Part shown: positions 54,182 to 62,587 of the stretch, piece after piece | Layout: every line of letters begins with the position of its first letter | Position numbering within the stretch: the stretch's first letter is position 1 | Assembly (NCBI GenBank): GCA_963662515.1 | Contig: OY759675.1 | Span: 1,612,001 to 1,676,000, forward strand | DNA length: 64,000 nucleotides | Reading direction: 5' to 3' | From: JAFGDI01 sp963662515 | GTDB taxonomy: Bacteria; Planctomycetota; Phycisphaerae; Sedimentisphaerales; SM23-30 | Made by a program: the position numbers and the translations under genes | Notes under the pieces: generated by a model | What the model was told of the DNA's origin: nothing | Database searches by the model: none | The model's input: the letters and a program-made list of their open reading frames with translations, nothing else

Positions 54182-55735
54182 ATGGATCTCGAAACAGTTA
54201 AAAAACTAAATATTCTTATGGGCGAGCTTCGTGAAGGGAAGATTTCTAATGAAGATTTTGCTATCCTTGACAATTTGGTGGCAACAGACCGGGAAGTCTG
54301 CCAGTTTTATGTAGATTATGTTATGGTATGGGCCGACCTTTATGGTTTTCAGGCGGCTAGTTGCCCTGAATTGTCACTTGATAATATGGGTGTGATCAAG
54401 TTGTCAGGAACAAGGTTATTGGAAGCTCTGGCAGAACGGGAAGATGCTGCCGAAGCGATAGAGGAGCAAAAAGAGACCCCGATAGAAGCTGTTCCAGTAC
54501 CAAAGAAACCGAAGTTAAATATTAACCTTTATAAGTTACATAGACTTAAGTTTATGGCAGCAGTTGCATGTTTGATTTTGTTTTTCTCTATATTTATTTA
54601 CGATAGCTATTACCGCAGTTACACTGATATTGCTACTATTACGGAGTTAGCTGGATTGGAACAAGACAGTCAGGGCAATCCAATATCTTTGGGCACACAC
54701 TTCTTCCCTGATGATATACTGACAATAAAACAGGGAATCGTAAAGCTCTTTATCAATAATGGTGTAGAGCTGGTTATTGAGGGGCCGGCGACTGTGACTT
54801 TCAAAAGTGAAAAAGAGTTACATCTTGAGAAGGGCAATTTATATGCCAATGTATCTAAATCAGCTATCGGTTTTACTGTTAATACTCCATTCTCCCGGAT
54901 AGTTGATATGGGTACTGAGTTTGGCGTTGGAGTTAATGTGGCTCGCTCAATTCGTACCGAAGTATATAAAGGTCTGGTTGAATTATCAACAAATGCTTCT
55001 AGTGCTAATAGTAAAAAAGTTACGCTGAAAGTGGGGCAGGCTGGAGAGATCAGCTCAGTGGGTAAAATAATATGCTCAGATTTTTCTCTCGATGATCGTA
55101 TGTATATCAGAGATGTCAGAGAATTTGAAAGTGGTAGGGCACTATTAAATACTAATTTAATTGTAAACGGCGATTTTGAACACGATAAGGTTGTTTATGC
55201 AAAAGGAATATCAGACACTACCAAGCTTTCTCAGAATAATATTGCTTTATATGGCTGGCAAGACACCGGCCCGGCAACAGTAAATACCTACGATACCTGG
55301 GGTACAGGTGGTGATAATGCATTTACCGAAATGGAGATTTGTATAGTACCGGAGAATAAAGGTAATAACTTTTATGTAGCTCATGGGATCAGTAATGTTT
55401 ATCAGGAGATATCGGTTTCTGATTTAGACTGGAAGATCAATCGCAGTACAGTTGCATATAATTTTTCTGCATGGATGGGAGGTTGGGCCGATCAAAATGA
55501 CTCACTTGTTATACAGCTTGATTTTGTTGATAAGGATGATAAGGTTCTTTCGACAGCAATGATCGTGCCCGCCACCCCGCAGGAGAGAAATAATATACCT
55601 GGCTTTCGCAAAGAGTTTAGCAGTGGCACTGTTCCTGCCGGGACTGACAAAATAAAGATCAGTCTTATTACCAGTGAATTTGATGGTAATACTGCCGATG
55701 CTTATGTCGATAACATGGTATTAATATTGAAATAA
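54182..55735 (+). CDS. FecR-domain transmembrane protein, probable anti-sigma or co-regulator
   Basis: 517 residues. The cytoplasmic part (1-120) starts with a short helical segment like zinc-less anti-sigma domains. One transmembrane helix (about 124-141) leads to a periplasmic FecR domain (about 175-270: VELVIEGPATVTFKSEKELHLEKGNLYANV, then FTVNTPFSRIVDMGTEFGV and TEVYKGLVEL). The C-terminal 200 residues form a beta-sandwich (LIVNGDFEHD..., NIALYGWQD..., ADAYVDNMVLIL) typical of carbohydrate-binding modules in planctomycete proteins. It may therefore sense a glycan and control the preceding sigma factor; this is inference from layout. The next genes encode exported LamG proteins. Confidence 0.87.
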   Translation: MDLETVKKLNILMGELREGKISNEDFAILDNLVATDREVCQFYVDYVMVWADLYGFQAASCPELSLDNMGVIKLSGTRLLEALAEREDAAEAIEEQKETPIEAVPVPKKPKLNINLYKLHRLKFMAAVACLILFFSIFIYDSYYRSYTDIATITELAGLEQDSQGNPISLGTHFFPDDILTIKQGIVKLFINNGVELVIEGPATVTFKSEKELHLEKGNLYANVSKSAIGFTVNTPFSRIVDMGTEFGVGVNVARSIRTEVYKGLVELSTNASSANSKKVTLKVGQAGEISSVGKIICSDFSLDDRMYIRDVREFESGRALLNTNLIVNGDFEHDKVVYAKGISDTTKLSQNNIALYGWQDTGPATVNTYDTWGTGGDNAFTEMEICIVPENKGNNFYVAHGISNVYQEISVSDLDWKINRSTVAYNFSAWMGGWADQNDSLVIQLDFVDKDDKVLSTAMIVPATPQERNNIPGFRKEFSSGTVPAGTDKIKISLITSEFDGNTADAYVDNMVLILK

Positions 55736-55792
55736 TATTGATTTTAAGATAATGCTTTTAAGTATTTTTATTAATCTTTAAGGAGATCTGGA

Positions 55793-58006
55793 ATGAAGAA
55801 GTTACATGTGTTTTTTATGTTAATGGCTATGGTCTCATTAGCCAAAGCAGAGTTGGTCGGTTTATGGCAGTTTGACGATGCGGCCAATCTGACTAAGGCA
55901 ACTGTCGGTCAGGACTTAGTTTTGTCTGGCAGTCAGACAGCCGTTGCAGGTATTAATGCTACCGATGGCGCCGCTCAGATCGGCGTAGGTACTCATTATC
56001 TTGTTAATAATGATGCTGCCCCTAACGGTGGTGGAAGTAAGCTTAATGAGTGGACTCTGGTATATGATGTCAAAAGTCCGCGTGTAAACAAGTACAGCTC
56101 ATTTCTGCAAACAGAACCAGCCAATAACAATGATGGCGAACTGTTTGGAAGAAGCACCGGCAAGATAGGTCTGGGCGATACCGGTTATTCTGAAGAGAAT
56201 GTTTATCAGGCTAATACCTGGTTTCGTCTGGCAGTTCGGGTCAAATGCGGCACTACGCCTATGTACGAGTTATGGATTGATGGCGCAATGATCATGCAAA
56301 GTACCCTTGTTAACAATTTCCCTATTGATGGCCGTTTTTCTCTGGGCACTCAATTCCTTTTATTTGGCGATAATGATGGTGAGCAAGATATTATGGATAT
56401 CACTTCGGTAGCTCTTTTCGATAGAGCTCTAACCGAGGAGGAGATTGTGGCACTGGCATCTGTTGATGGTGCTTGTTATAGTGCCACGCCTTATAATCCG
56501 GCCTTTAATGCCGATGGTATATTGCCTTCGGCGTCTTTGCAGTGGAAGGCCCCTCATAATATAATCAATCCAAGCCAGATTGATACTAATACCAGTGCCT
56601 TTATTGTCTATTGCGATCCTAATCAGTCTGCTGTAGTATCAGCTACATATGCAGACCATAATGATGTTACATATTATAGTTTCCAGAATTTAACTGGTAC
56701 TATTGGTACAGATCCCATTCAGACAATGGAATTAACCCCTGATCTGGCGGTCAATACCACTTACTACTGGAGAATTGATACTGTTTATTCTATAGAACAG
56801 GGTGAGCCGAATATTGCTTACCCCGGCAGTATCTGGTCTTTCAATACCAATCAAAAGCCTGAAAATGCCGTTGTTAAAGACGCTATGATCAAACCAGCCG
56901 CAGAACCATTTGGTAATCTGACATGTACTGCTTATGACCCTGCTAATCTTGGTCTTAGCTATCGTTGGTATCTTGATGTTAATACAGCAACAACTGGTGA
57001 TGAGGTTCTCCTTTCTAATGACAGTGTTTACCAGGGTTGCGATACAGACACTCTGGTCGTAAATACAACTGGTCAGCCAGACCAAAACAACACATATTAT
57101 GTGTGCGAAGCCTATAATGCCAGTGGCAATGTCTTTTCTAATTCAGCCAGAATGGTTCATGGCATAATGGTGAACAGATATGCATTTGATGGCGATCTGA
57201 TTGATTCTAACAGTGGTTATAATGCCGCAATCACTTCTGGAACCCCTGTGTGGGCCGATGGACATGTTGGAACAGGAGCTATTAGTTTTAGTGGTGACCA
57301 GGCAGCGATCGTCGATCTTAAACAGTTTGAGACTGTTTACCCAACAATAGGTCAGGAATTTACCATTACCGCCTGGGTTAAAGCCGAAGATATTGCTGGT
57401 CCGAGTTGGGCAAGTATTATCAAACATTGGAATGGCAGCGCATCTTACGGTATGTTCCATCTCGGCCTTGATAGTTCCGGAACAAAACTTGATCTTCAGA
57501 TCGGTCAAAGCCACGGTGGTTCTGCCCGTGTAACTGATGGGGCCAATTTCCCCAAAGGCTCCTGGCAGTTTGTCGCTGCGGTTGCTGATGGCAGTTATAT
57601 TCGTCTGTATAGAATGGGTGCCGATGAAGCTGTTAGTTTGAGAAAGTTTGAAGTTGGCAGTCACAGTTATGATGGCACGCTGGATGCAGATTCTACTCGT
57701 TGGGTTGGTATTGGCTGTAAGCCAGTGGCTGATGGCTCTGCCCAGGCTCCTGGTGCTGATCCTGGTGCACCGGGCTTCTGGAGAGGTCAGCTTGATGATA
57801 TCTGTGTATATAACTATGGCTTGTCTGTTGAAGAAATAGCTGATATATATGGTGCCAGAGTATGTTTATACAGTAGTGATGTTTCCAGCCCATATTATAT
57901 GAATACTACTTGTGATCTGAATACGGATTGCAGTGTTGATCTGACCGATTTCTCAATAATGGCTAATGATTGGCTTTCAAGTGGTCTCTACCCATCTATA
58001 GATTGA
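55793..58006 (+). CDS. Exported LamG-domain protein with dockerin-like tail
   Basis: 737 residues. A signal peptide (about 1-19, SLAKA) is followed by a LamG/concanavalin-like domain (about 20-225) starting VGLWQFDDA and ending LTEEEIVALAS. Beta-sandwich segments follow (about 235-350, fibronectin-like, and 355-445, Ig-like), then a second, differently built LamG domain (about 455-700, NRYAFDGDLIDSNSGYN... to LSVEEIADIYGA). It closes with one dockerin-like helix pair (CDLNTDCSVDLTDFSIMANDWL). No catalytic residues are evident; probably glycan-binding. The first domain is closely similar to the N-terminus of the next gene's product. AGGAGA is 7 bases upstream of the ATG. Confidence 0.83.
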   Translation: MKKLHVFFMLMAMVSLAKAELVGLWQFDDAANLTKATVGQDLVLSGSQTAVAGINATDGAAQIGVGTHYLVNNDAAPNGGGSKLNEWTLVYDVKSPRVNKYSSFLQTEPANNNDGELFGRSTGKIGLGDTGYSEENVYQANTWFRLAVRVKCGTTPMYELWIDGAMIMQSTLVNNFPIDGRFSLGTQFLLFGDNDGEQDIMDITSVALFDRALTEEEIVALASVDGACYSATPYNPAFNADGILPSASLQWKAPHNIINPSQIDTNTSAFIVYCDPNQSAVVSATYADHNDVTYYSFQNLTGTIGTDPIQTMELTPDLAVNTTYYWRIDTVYSIEQGEPNIAYPGSIWSFNTNQKPENAVVKDAMIKPAAEPFGNLTCTAYDPANLGLSYRWYLDVNTATTGDEVLLSNDSVYQGCDTDTLVVNTTGQPDQNNTYYVCEAYNASGNVFSNSARMVHGIMVNRYAFDGDLIDSNSGYNAAITSGTPVWADGHVGTGAISFSGDQAAIVDLKQFETVYPTIGQEFTITAWVKAEDIAGPSWASIIKHWNGSASYGMFHLGLDSSGTKLDLQIGQSHGGSARVTDGANFPKGSWQFVAAVADGSYIRLYRMGADEAVSLRKFEVGSHSYDGTLDADSTRWVGIGCKPVADGSAQAPGADPGAPGFWRGQLDDICVYNYGLSVEEIADIYGARVCLYSSDVSSPYYMNTTCDLNTDCSVDLTDFSIMANDWLSSGLYPSID

Positions 58007-58035
58007 TGTTAGTCCCTTAATCCCTTTACTGATAA

Positions 58036-58066
58036 CTAACCCCCGGTTCTTTTGGCCGGGGGTTAG
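58036..58066 (+). terminator. Stem-loop after the LamG gene
   Basis: Arms ctaacccccgg (58036-58046) and ccgggggttag (58056-58066) are perfectly complementary around a T-rich loop. There is no T-run afterwards, so it may attenuate rather than stop transcription towards the phosphatase gene. Confidence 0.55.
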
Positions 58067-58150
58067 TGTTTATATAGGGTATCTTGCTAACCGTCATACT
58101 TGTACTGGTATTTCCCTGCTGATAAGTTCATGTTTTAATGAGGAGATATG

Positions 58151-61021
58151 ATGAAGAAGTTGTTAGTAATTTTATGCTTTATAGCTTTTGTGATGCGTAA
58201 CGCCTCTGCTGAGATGGTTGGTTTATGGCAGTTTGATAATGCTGGTAATTTTGCCGCGGCGACAGTTGGAAATGATCTTATATTACAGGGAAGTAGTTTT
58301 GCTGCGATCCAGGGTATTGCTGATAATGATGGTGCTGTTCGGGTAGGCAATAATAGCTTTCTCGTTATTAACCATAGTATTGGCTCTAATGGTGGAGGTA
58401 ATTTTGTTAACCAGTGGACTATTGTTTATGATATTAAGTGTCCGTTGCAGTCAGAATATTGTTCCTTGTTACAAACCAACACGACTAATAGTAATGATGG
58501 CGATTTGTTTATCAAAAGTAATGGCGAGATAGGTGTCTCTGCTACCAGATATACTGCCGCTGGTGTTATGCCTGCTAATATCTGGTCTCGTCTGATATTG
58601 CGGGTTAATAACGGTAATTTTTATCAAATCTGGCTTGATGGCATTTGCGTTTTAGAAGGTGAAACACAGGCGGTTGATGGCAGATTTTCACTTGAAAATA
58701 CAGTCTTGTTATTTGCTGATAATGATGGCGAAGAAGATATGGTTGATGTTACTCGGATCGCTCTTTATGATGAGGCATTGTCAGAATCTGAAATAGTATC
58801 ACTTGGCGGGTGTACTCCAACCAGGGGGCCTGTTTGTATGTGGAACTTTGATGACCCTGCAAATCTCACTCATGCTGAAACAGGAAACGATCTTGTGCTT
58901 TGGGGAGATCAGATGGCTGTTGCCGGTTATAACGATCAAGATGGTGCTGTGAAAATTGGTAATGGCAGTTATTATTTCTGCAACCACAATATAAATCCCA
59001 ATGGGGGAGGTTCTAATGTCAACCAGTGGTCTTTGGTTATGGACTTATCATATAACGCTGTCAGCGAGCTGCAATGGAAATGTTTATATCAGACAGATGT
59101 GAATAATAATAATGATGGTGAATGTTTTATCGATAAAAGCGGGAGGATAGGGCTGGCAAGTACTGGCTACTCTGATCGCGATGATGGAACCCCTCAATTT
59201 CAGGCATTGACTGATACCTGGTATCGAATTGTTATTGTGGTTGATAATAGTAATGAGTATTCAATTTATGTAAATGGCGTCAAAATTCTGAAAGGCGATG
59301 TTCAGAGTATTGATGGTAATTTTTCTCTTGCTGATGGATTACTGCTATTTGCTGATAATGATGGCGAAGATTATCCTGTAAATGTGTCTATGGTTGCTAT
59401 ATACGATTATGCTTTGAACGGTGTTCAAGTGGCTGCTTTGAAAGGGCCTGGTGGCATCGATTGGCCGGATATTACCTATATTCTTACTTATCCTTATTTA
59501 CAAAATGTCAATACAAGCGGTATAACTGTAATGTGGGAGGTCAATCAGCAGGTTGAATGTTCACTTGATTATAGTAAAGATTATAATTTAGGTTATTCTG
59601 CATTTGTTACCAGTGAGATATCTGGTGGTGGTAGTGTGATATATAAAACGGTTCTTACCGGGCTCGATCCCGGCGAAATTTACAATTATCAGGTCATAGT
59701 AGATGGTATAGCTCTGGAGGTGAGTTCGTTTGAAACAGCACCGGCAGATAGTGTTAACTTTTCTTTCGCTGTCTGGAGCGACAGTCAAGGTCATAATGAT
59801 GGTTCCTGGCCAACTGATCCTTATGAACCAACCAAGGCTATGATGACAGATATAGCTTATTCTGGTGTGGATTTTGCAGTTACTGTTGGTGATCTGGCTG
59901 AAGATGGTGATTCTTACCTTGATATTAAAAATTACTATCTTGATCGTGTAGCTAAATATCTTGGGCAGACTATACCATGGTTTAATGCCTGGGGGAATCA
60001 TGATAATGGTCAATATTCAAAAATCAGAAAATACGCTGATATGCCTAGTAAGGACCGCCCAGCTCCCTATAATGCCGGCTATGGCAGCTATTCTTTTGAT
60101 TATGCCGGTTGTCATTTTGTGTGTATCGATGATGCTGATCGCGGGCATTGGGATTGGGTTGAGGCTGATCTTGTGCAGGCCAGAGCTAATAATGCCAGAC
60201 ATATCTTCATGTTTGTTCATCGCCCCCCATATTGTGAACGCTGGTATAATGGCGAATCCGACTATCGGACTAACCTTGTCCCTCTTTTAGAAGAGTATAA
60301 TGTTGATATCTGTTTCAGTGGTCATACTCATGAATATGAGAGAGGGTGGCAAAACGGTGTTTACTATTGCATTACTGGCGGTGGCAGCTGGCTGGATCAT
60401 AGCGAACCTTTGGTTTATAACTGGCCCCAGATTACTGTGGGGGGGTATCATAACCTGAGCAGTGATATAAATGGTGGGCTGATCAACGAGTATGTCAGGA
60501 TAGATGTTACTGAAAATGGCTGGAAAGCGACAATGGTTCCATTCAGTCCTGATGGTACCAGGCGTACCGACATTGTTGAGGCTTTTGGTAGTCCTTCATT
60601 TGATAATAATACTATTATTGCTGATAAGGCTTTGCAAAATACTCAGTATAATGGTTCAGTGGAAACGCGTGCAACAGATCCTGACGGTCTGGCACTTTCT
60701 TATTCTATTGTTTCAGGGCCTTCCTGGCTGCAAATGGGCTCGGCGGGTAATTATTCTGGCACACCATCGAGGGTTCATATTGGTACCAATAGCTTTAAAA
60801 TTAAAGTGGCAAACATTCATAATGAATATGATCTGGCAACTTTATTGATCAATGTTAATAATTTATGCGATGGCATAGATGGCATGATCGACTTTGCCGG
60901 TCTGTCTTTGGCCTGGAATCTATCAGGTTCGGCAGTCGATGCTTCAGTTGATCTGGATAATAATGGTGTAGTCAATATTGACGATCTGAGTATTTTAGCC
61001 TCTCATTGGCTGGCTGAGTAG
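58151..61021 (+). CDS. Exported LamG / purple-acid-phosphatase-like metallophosphoesterase
   Basis: 956 residues with a signal peptide (about 1-20). Two LamG-like domains (about 20-220 and 225-435) are similar to each other and to the first domain of the upstream protein. Then comes a fibronectin-like domain as in purple acid phosphatases (about 440-535, ITYILTYPYLQNVN...) and the metallophosphoesterase domain (about 536-800): GDLAEDGD near 580, WGNHDNG near 616, FVHRPPY near 690 and SGHTHEYER near 724, all metal-binding motifs intact. A short Ig-like segment and dockerin-like helices (VDLDNNGVVNIDDLSILASHWL) end it. Start: GGAG is 5 bases before 58151 and only 2 before the ATG at 58148. Likely frees phosphate from polymers. 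Confidence 0.88.
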   Translation: MKKLLVILCFIAFVMRNASAEMVGLWQFDNAGNFAAATVGNDLILQGSSFAAIQGIADNDGAVRVGNNSFLVINHSIGSNGGGNFVNQWTIVYDIKCPLQSEYCSLLQTNTTNSNDGDLFIKSNGEIGVSATRYTAAGVMPANIWSRLILRVNNGNFYQIWLDGICVLEGETQAVDGRFSLENTVLLFADNDGEEDMVDVTRIALYDEALSESEIVSLGGCTPTRGPVCMWNFDDPANLTHAETGNDLVLWGDQMAVAGYNDQDGAVKIGNGSYYFCNHNINPNGGGSNVNQWSLVMDLSYNAVSELQWKCLYQTDVNNNNDGECFIDKSGRIGLASTGYSDRDDGTPQFQALTDTWYRIVIVVDNSNEYSIYVNGVKILKGDVQSIDGNFSLADGLLLFADNDGEDYPVNVSMVAIYDYALNGVQVAALKGPGGIDWPDITYILTYPYLQNVNTSGITVMWEVNQQVECSLDYSKDYNLGYSAFVTSEISGGGSVIYKTVLTGLDPGEIYNYQVIVDGIALEVSSFETAPADSVNFSFAVWSDSQGHNDGSWPTDPYEPTKAMMTDIAYSGVDFAVTVGDLAEDGDSYLDIKNYYLDRVAKYLGQTIPWFNAWGNHDNGQYSKIRKYADMPSKDRPAPYNAGYGSYSFDYAGCHFVCIDDADRGHWDWVEADLVQARANNARHIFMFVHRPPYCERWYNGESDYRTNLVPLLEEYNVDICFSGHTHEYERGWQNGVYYCITGGGSWLDHSEPLVYNWPQITVGGYHNLSSDINGGLINEYVRIDVTENGWKATMVPFSPDGTRRTDIVEAFGSPSFDNNTIIADKALQNTQYNGSVETRATDPDGLALSYSIVSGPSWLQMGSAGNYSGTPSRVHIGTNSFKIKVANIHNEYDLATLLINVNNLCDGIDGMIDFAGLSLAWNLSGSAVDASVDLDNNGVVNIDDLSILASHWLAE

Positions 61022-61241
61022 TTGTAATTACCTTTTTTCATTAAGTTCAAATCAAGGGTCAGTCCTTTGATTTGGACTTTTTTTTTTGAATATTTTGCAT
61101 GATACAAAAACAACTCAATTTTATTCGTGCCCGTTAAGGGTTAGTGGTTTATAATGCCTGTTTGAAGTTTAGCTGGCTTTGAAACGTATTTAAGGTGAAT
61201 TATAACTGTAACTGTTTGAATTGTAGGTAGTTACGCATAGT

Positions 61242-62459
61242 ATGCGAAAAAGTGATCGAAAACCATTATTAGATAAGCTCAATGCTCTTAGCCCGGTTCA
61301 GCGGCAGCGGTTGTTTCAACAGGCGGCGCGTCTGCGTAAGGCAGAGGTTAATAAAAACCGAAATCAGCGGAGCGATGCTACTCGTAAGTATCGGCATGGC
61401 CATGAAGATGGCGATTCGTTTCAGAAGCGGGGGGCTCAGAATAAGCCTGTTTCGCTGGAGGATTGGGCGTTGAAGCTGCTGGCCGCCGGTGAATTTGACC
61501 TGGATGAAGCGGCCTCTGATGAGCAGGTAAAGACCTGGTCGGGCCGGGTTATCTCGGTGAAGGCTGGTTCCTGTACGGTAATAAGTGAAGATTTTCAGAG
61601 CCGGATCAAGTGTCTGCTGCGTCCTGAATTGACCCTGGCCCAGCGAAGCGATCTGGCGGTAGGCGACCTGGTGCAATATTCGGTTAGTAGCGATGCTACA
61701 GCGATAATTGAGTCGGTAGAGCCGCGAAGTACTATGCTCAGCAGGCCTGACCCACATGATGGCCGGATTGAACGGGTGATCGTTACTAATATTGATATTG
61801 TAGTAGTAGTCTGTGCCCTGCTTGACCCGCCGTTGAATACCAATATGATCGACCGTTACCTGCTGGCAATAGAGCGGGGTGGCATAAAGCCGCTTATTTG
61901 TGTCAATAAAATAGATCTGGCAAATGGGGATGAGAAAATTCTCTCAGAAATGGATACGGCACTTGAGCCTTATCGTCAGTTGGGAATTGACATTGTCTGC
62001 TGTTCAGCTGATGCCGGGTTGGGTATCGATGAGTTGCGTGGCAAGCTAATGTGCAAGCCGGCAGTATTTGTCGGTCATAGCGGTGTAGGTAAAAGTTCGA
62101 TTATAAATGCCTTAGAGCCATCATTAGAGCTGGAAACCAGGACTGTAAGACGGACTACCGGTAAAGGTCGACATACTACTGTAAATAGCAATCTTTATCA
62201 TCTGCCTGGTGATATAACCATAATTGACACACCGGGGGTACGCAGTTTTGGCCTATGGCAGATGAAGCCTGAGGAGCTTCGCTGGTATTTTGATGAATTT
62301 AATGAGTTTTCGCCCAATTGTCGGTTTTCTAATTGCAGCCATACCCACGAGCCTCAATGTGCCGTAAAGGCAGCTGTAGAGGCTAATCCGGCACTACAAC
62401 GACGGTATGAAAGCTACCTGCGAATGCTTGAGACTCTTGACAAAAGCAGTGGTAAATAA
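61242..62459 (+). CDS. rsgA: Ribosome small-subunit-dependent GTPase A
   Basis: Circularly permuted GTPase that helps mature the 30S subunit; 405 aa, somewhat long owing to a basic N-terminal extension of about 90 residues (rich in Lys/Arg, no family match). An OB-fold (about 100-155) follows. The G motifs come in the permuted order: G4 CVNKIDLA, then G1 GHSGVGKSSIINAL (about 278-291) and G3 DTPGVRSFGLW. The zinc site is FSPNCRFSNCSHTHEPQC, with the expected Cys/His pattern. No strong ribosome-binding site precedes the ATG. It is followed by a terminator and the convergent pgi gene. Confidence 0.94.
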   Translation: MRKSDRKPLLDKLNALSPVQRQRLFQQAARLRKAEVNKNRNQRSDATRKYRHGHEDGDSFQKRGAQNKPVSLEDWALKLLAAGEFDLDEAASDEQVKTWSGRVISVKAGSCTVISEDFQSRIKCLLRPELTLAQRSDLAVGDLVQYSVSSDATAIIESVEPRSTMLSRPDPHDGRIERVIVTNIDIVVVVCALLDPPLNTNMIDRYLLAIERGGIKPLICVNKIDLANGDEKILSEMDTALEPYRQLGIDIVCCSADAGLGIDELRGKLMCKPAVFVGHSGVGKSSIINALEPSLELETRTVRRTTGKGRHTTVNSNLYHLPGDITIIDTPGVRSFGLWQMKPEELRWYFDEFNEFSPNCRFSNCSHTHEPQCAVKAAVEANPALQRRYESYLRMLETLDKSSGK

Positions 62460-62496
62460 TATCTTTCGGTTAATTGCTGAGCCAGAAGATAAAATT

Positions 62497-62530
62497 AAAA
62501 GGCAGATGTAACTTTGACACCTGCCTTTTT
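62497..62530. terminator. Terminator between rsgA and pgi
   Basis: Arms aaaaggcag (62497-62505) and ctgcctttt (62521-62529) pair perfectly, extended by partly paired bases in the loop; T-run to the right and A-run to the left make it usable in both directions. Confidence 0.75.
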
Positions 62531-62587
62531 ATTTTATCTTGGCCGGGAACGCCGAGCCCTGGTATGATTAATTAAGCCTGAGTGTGA

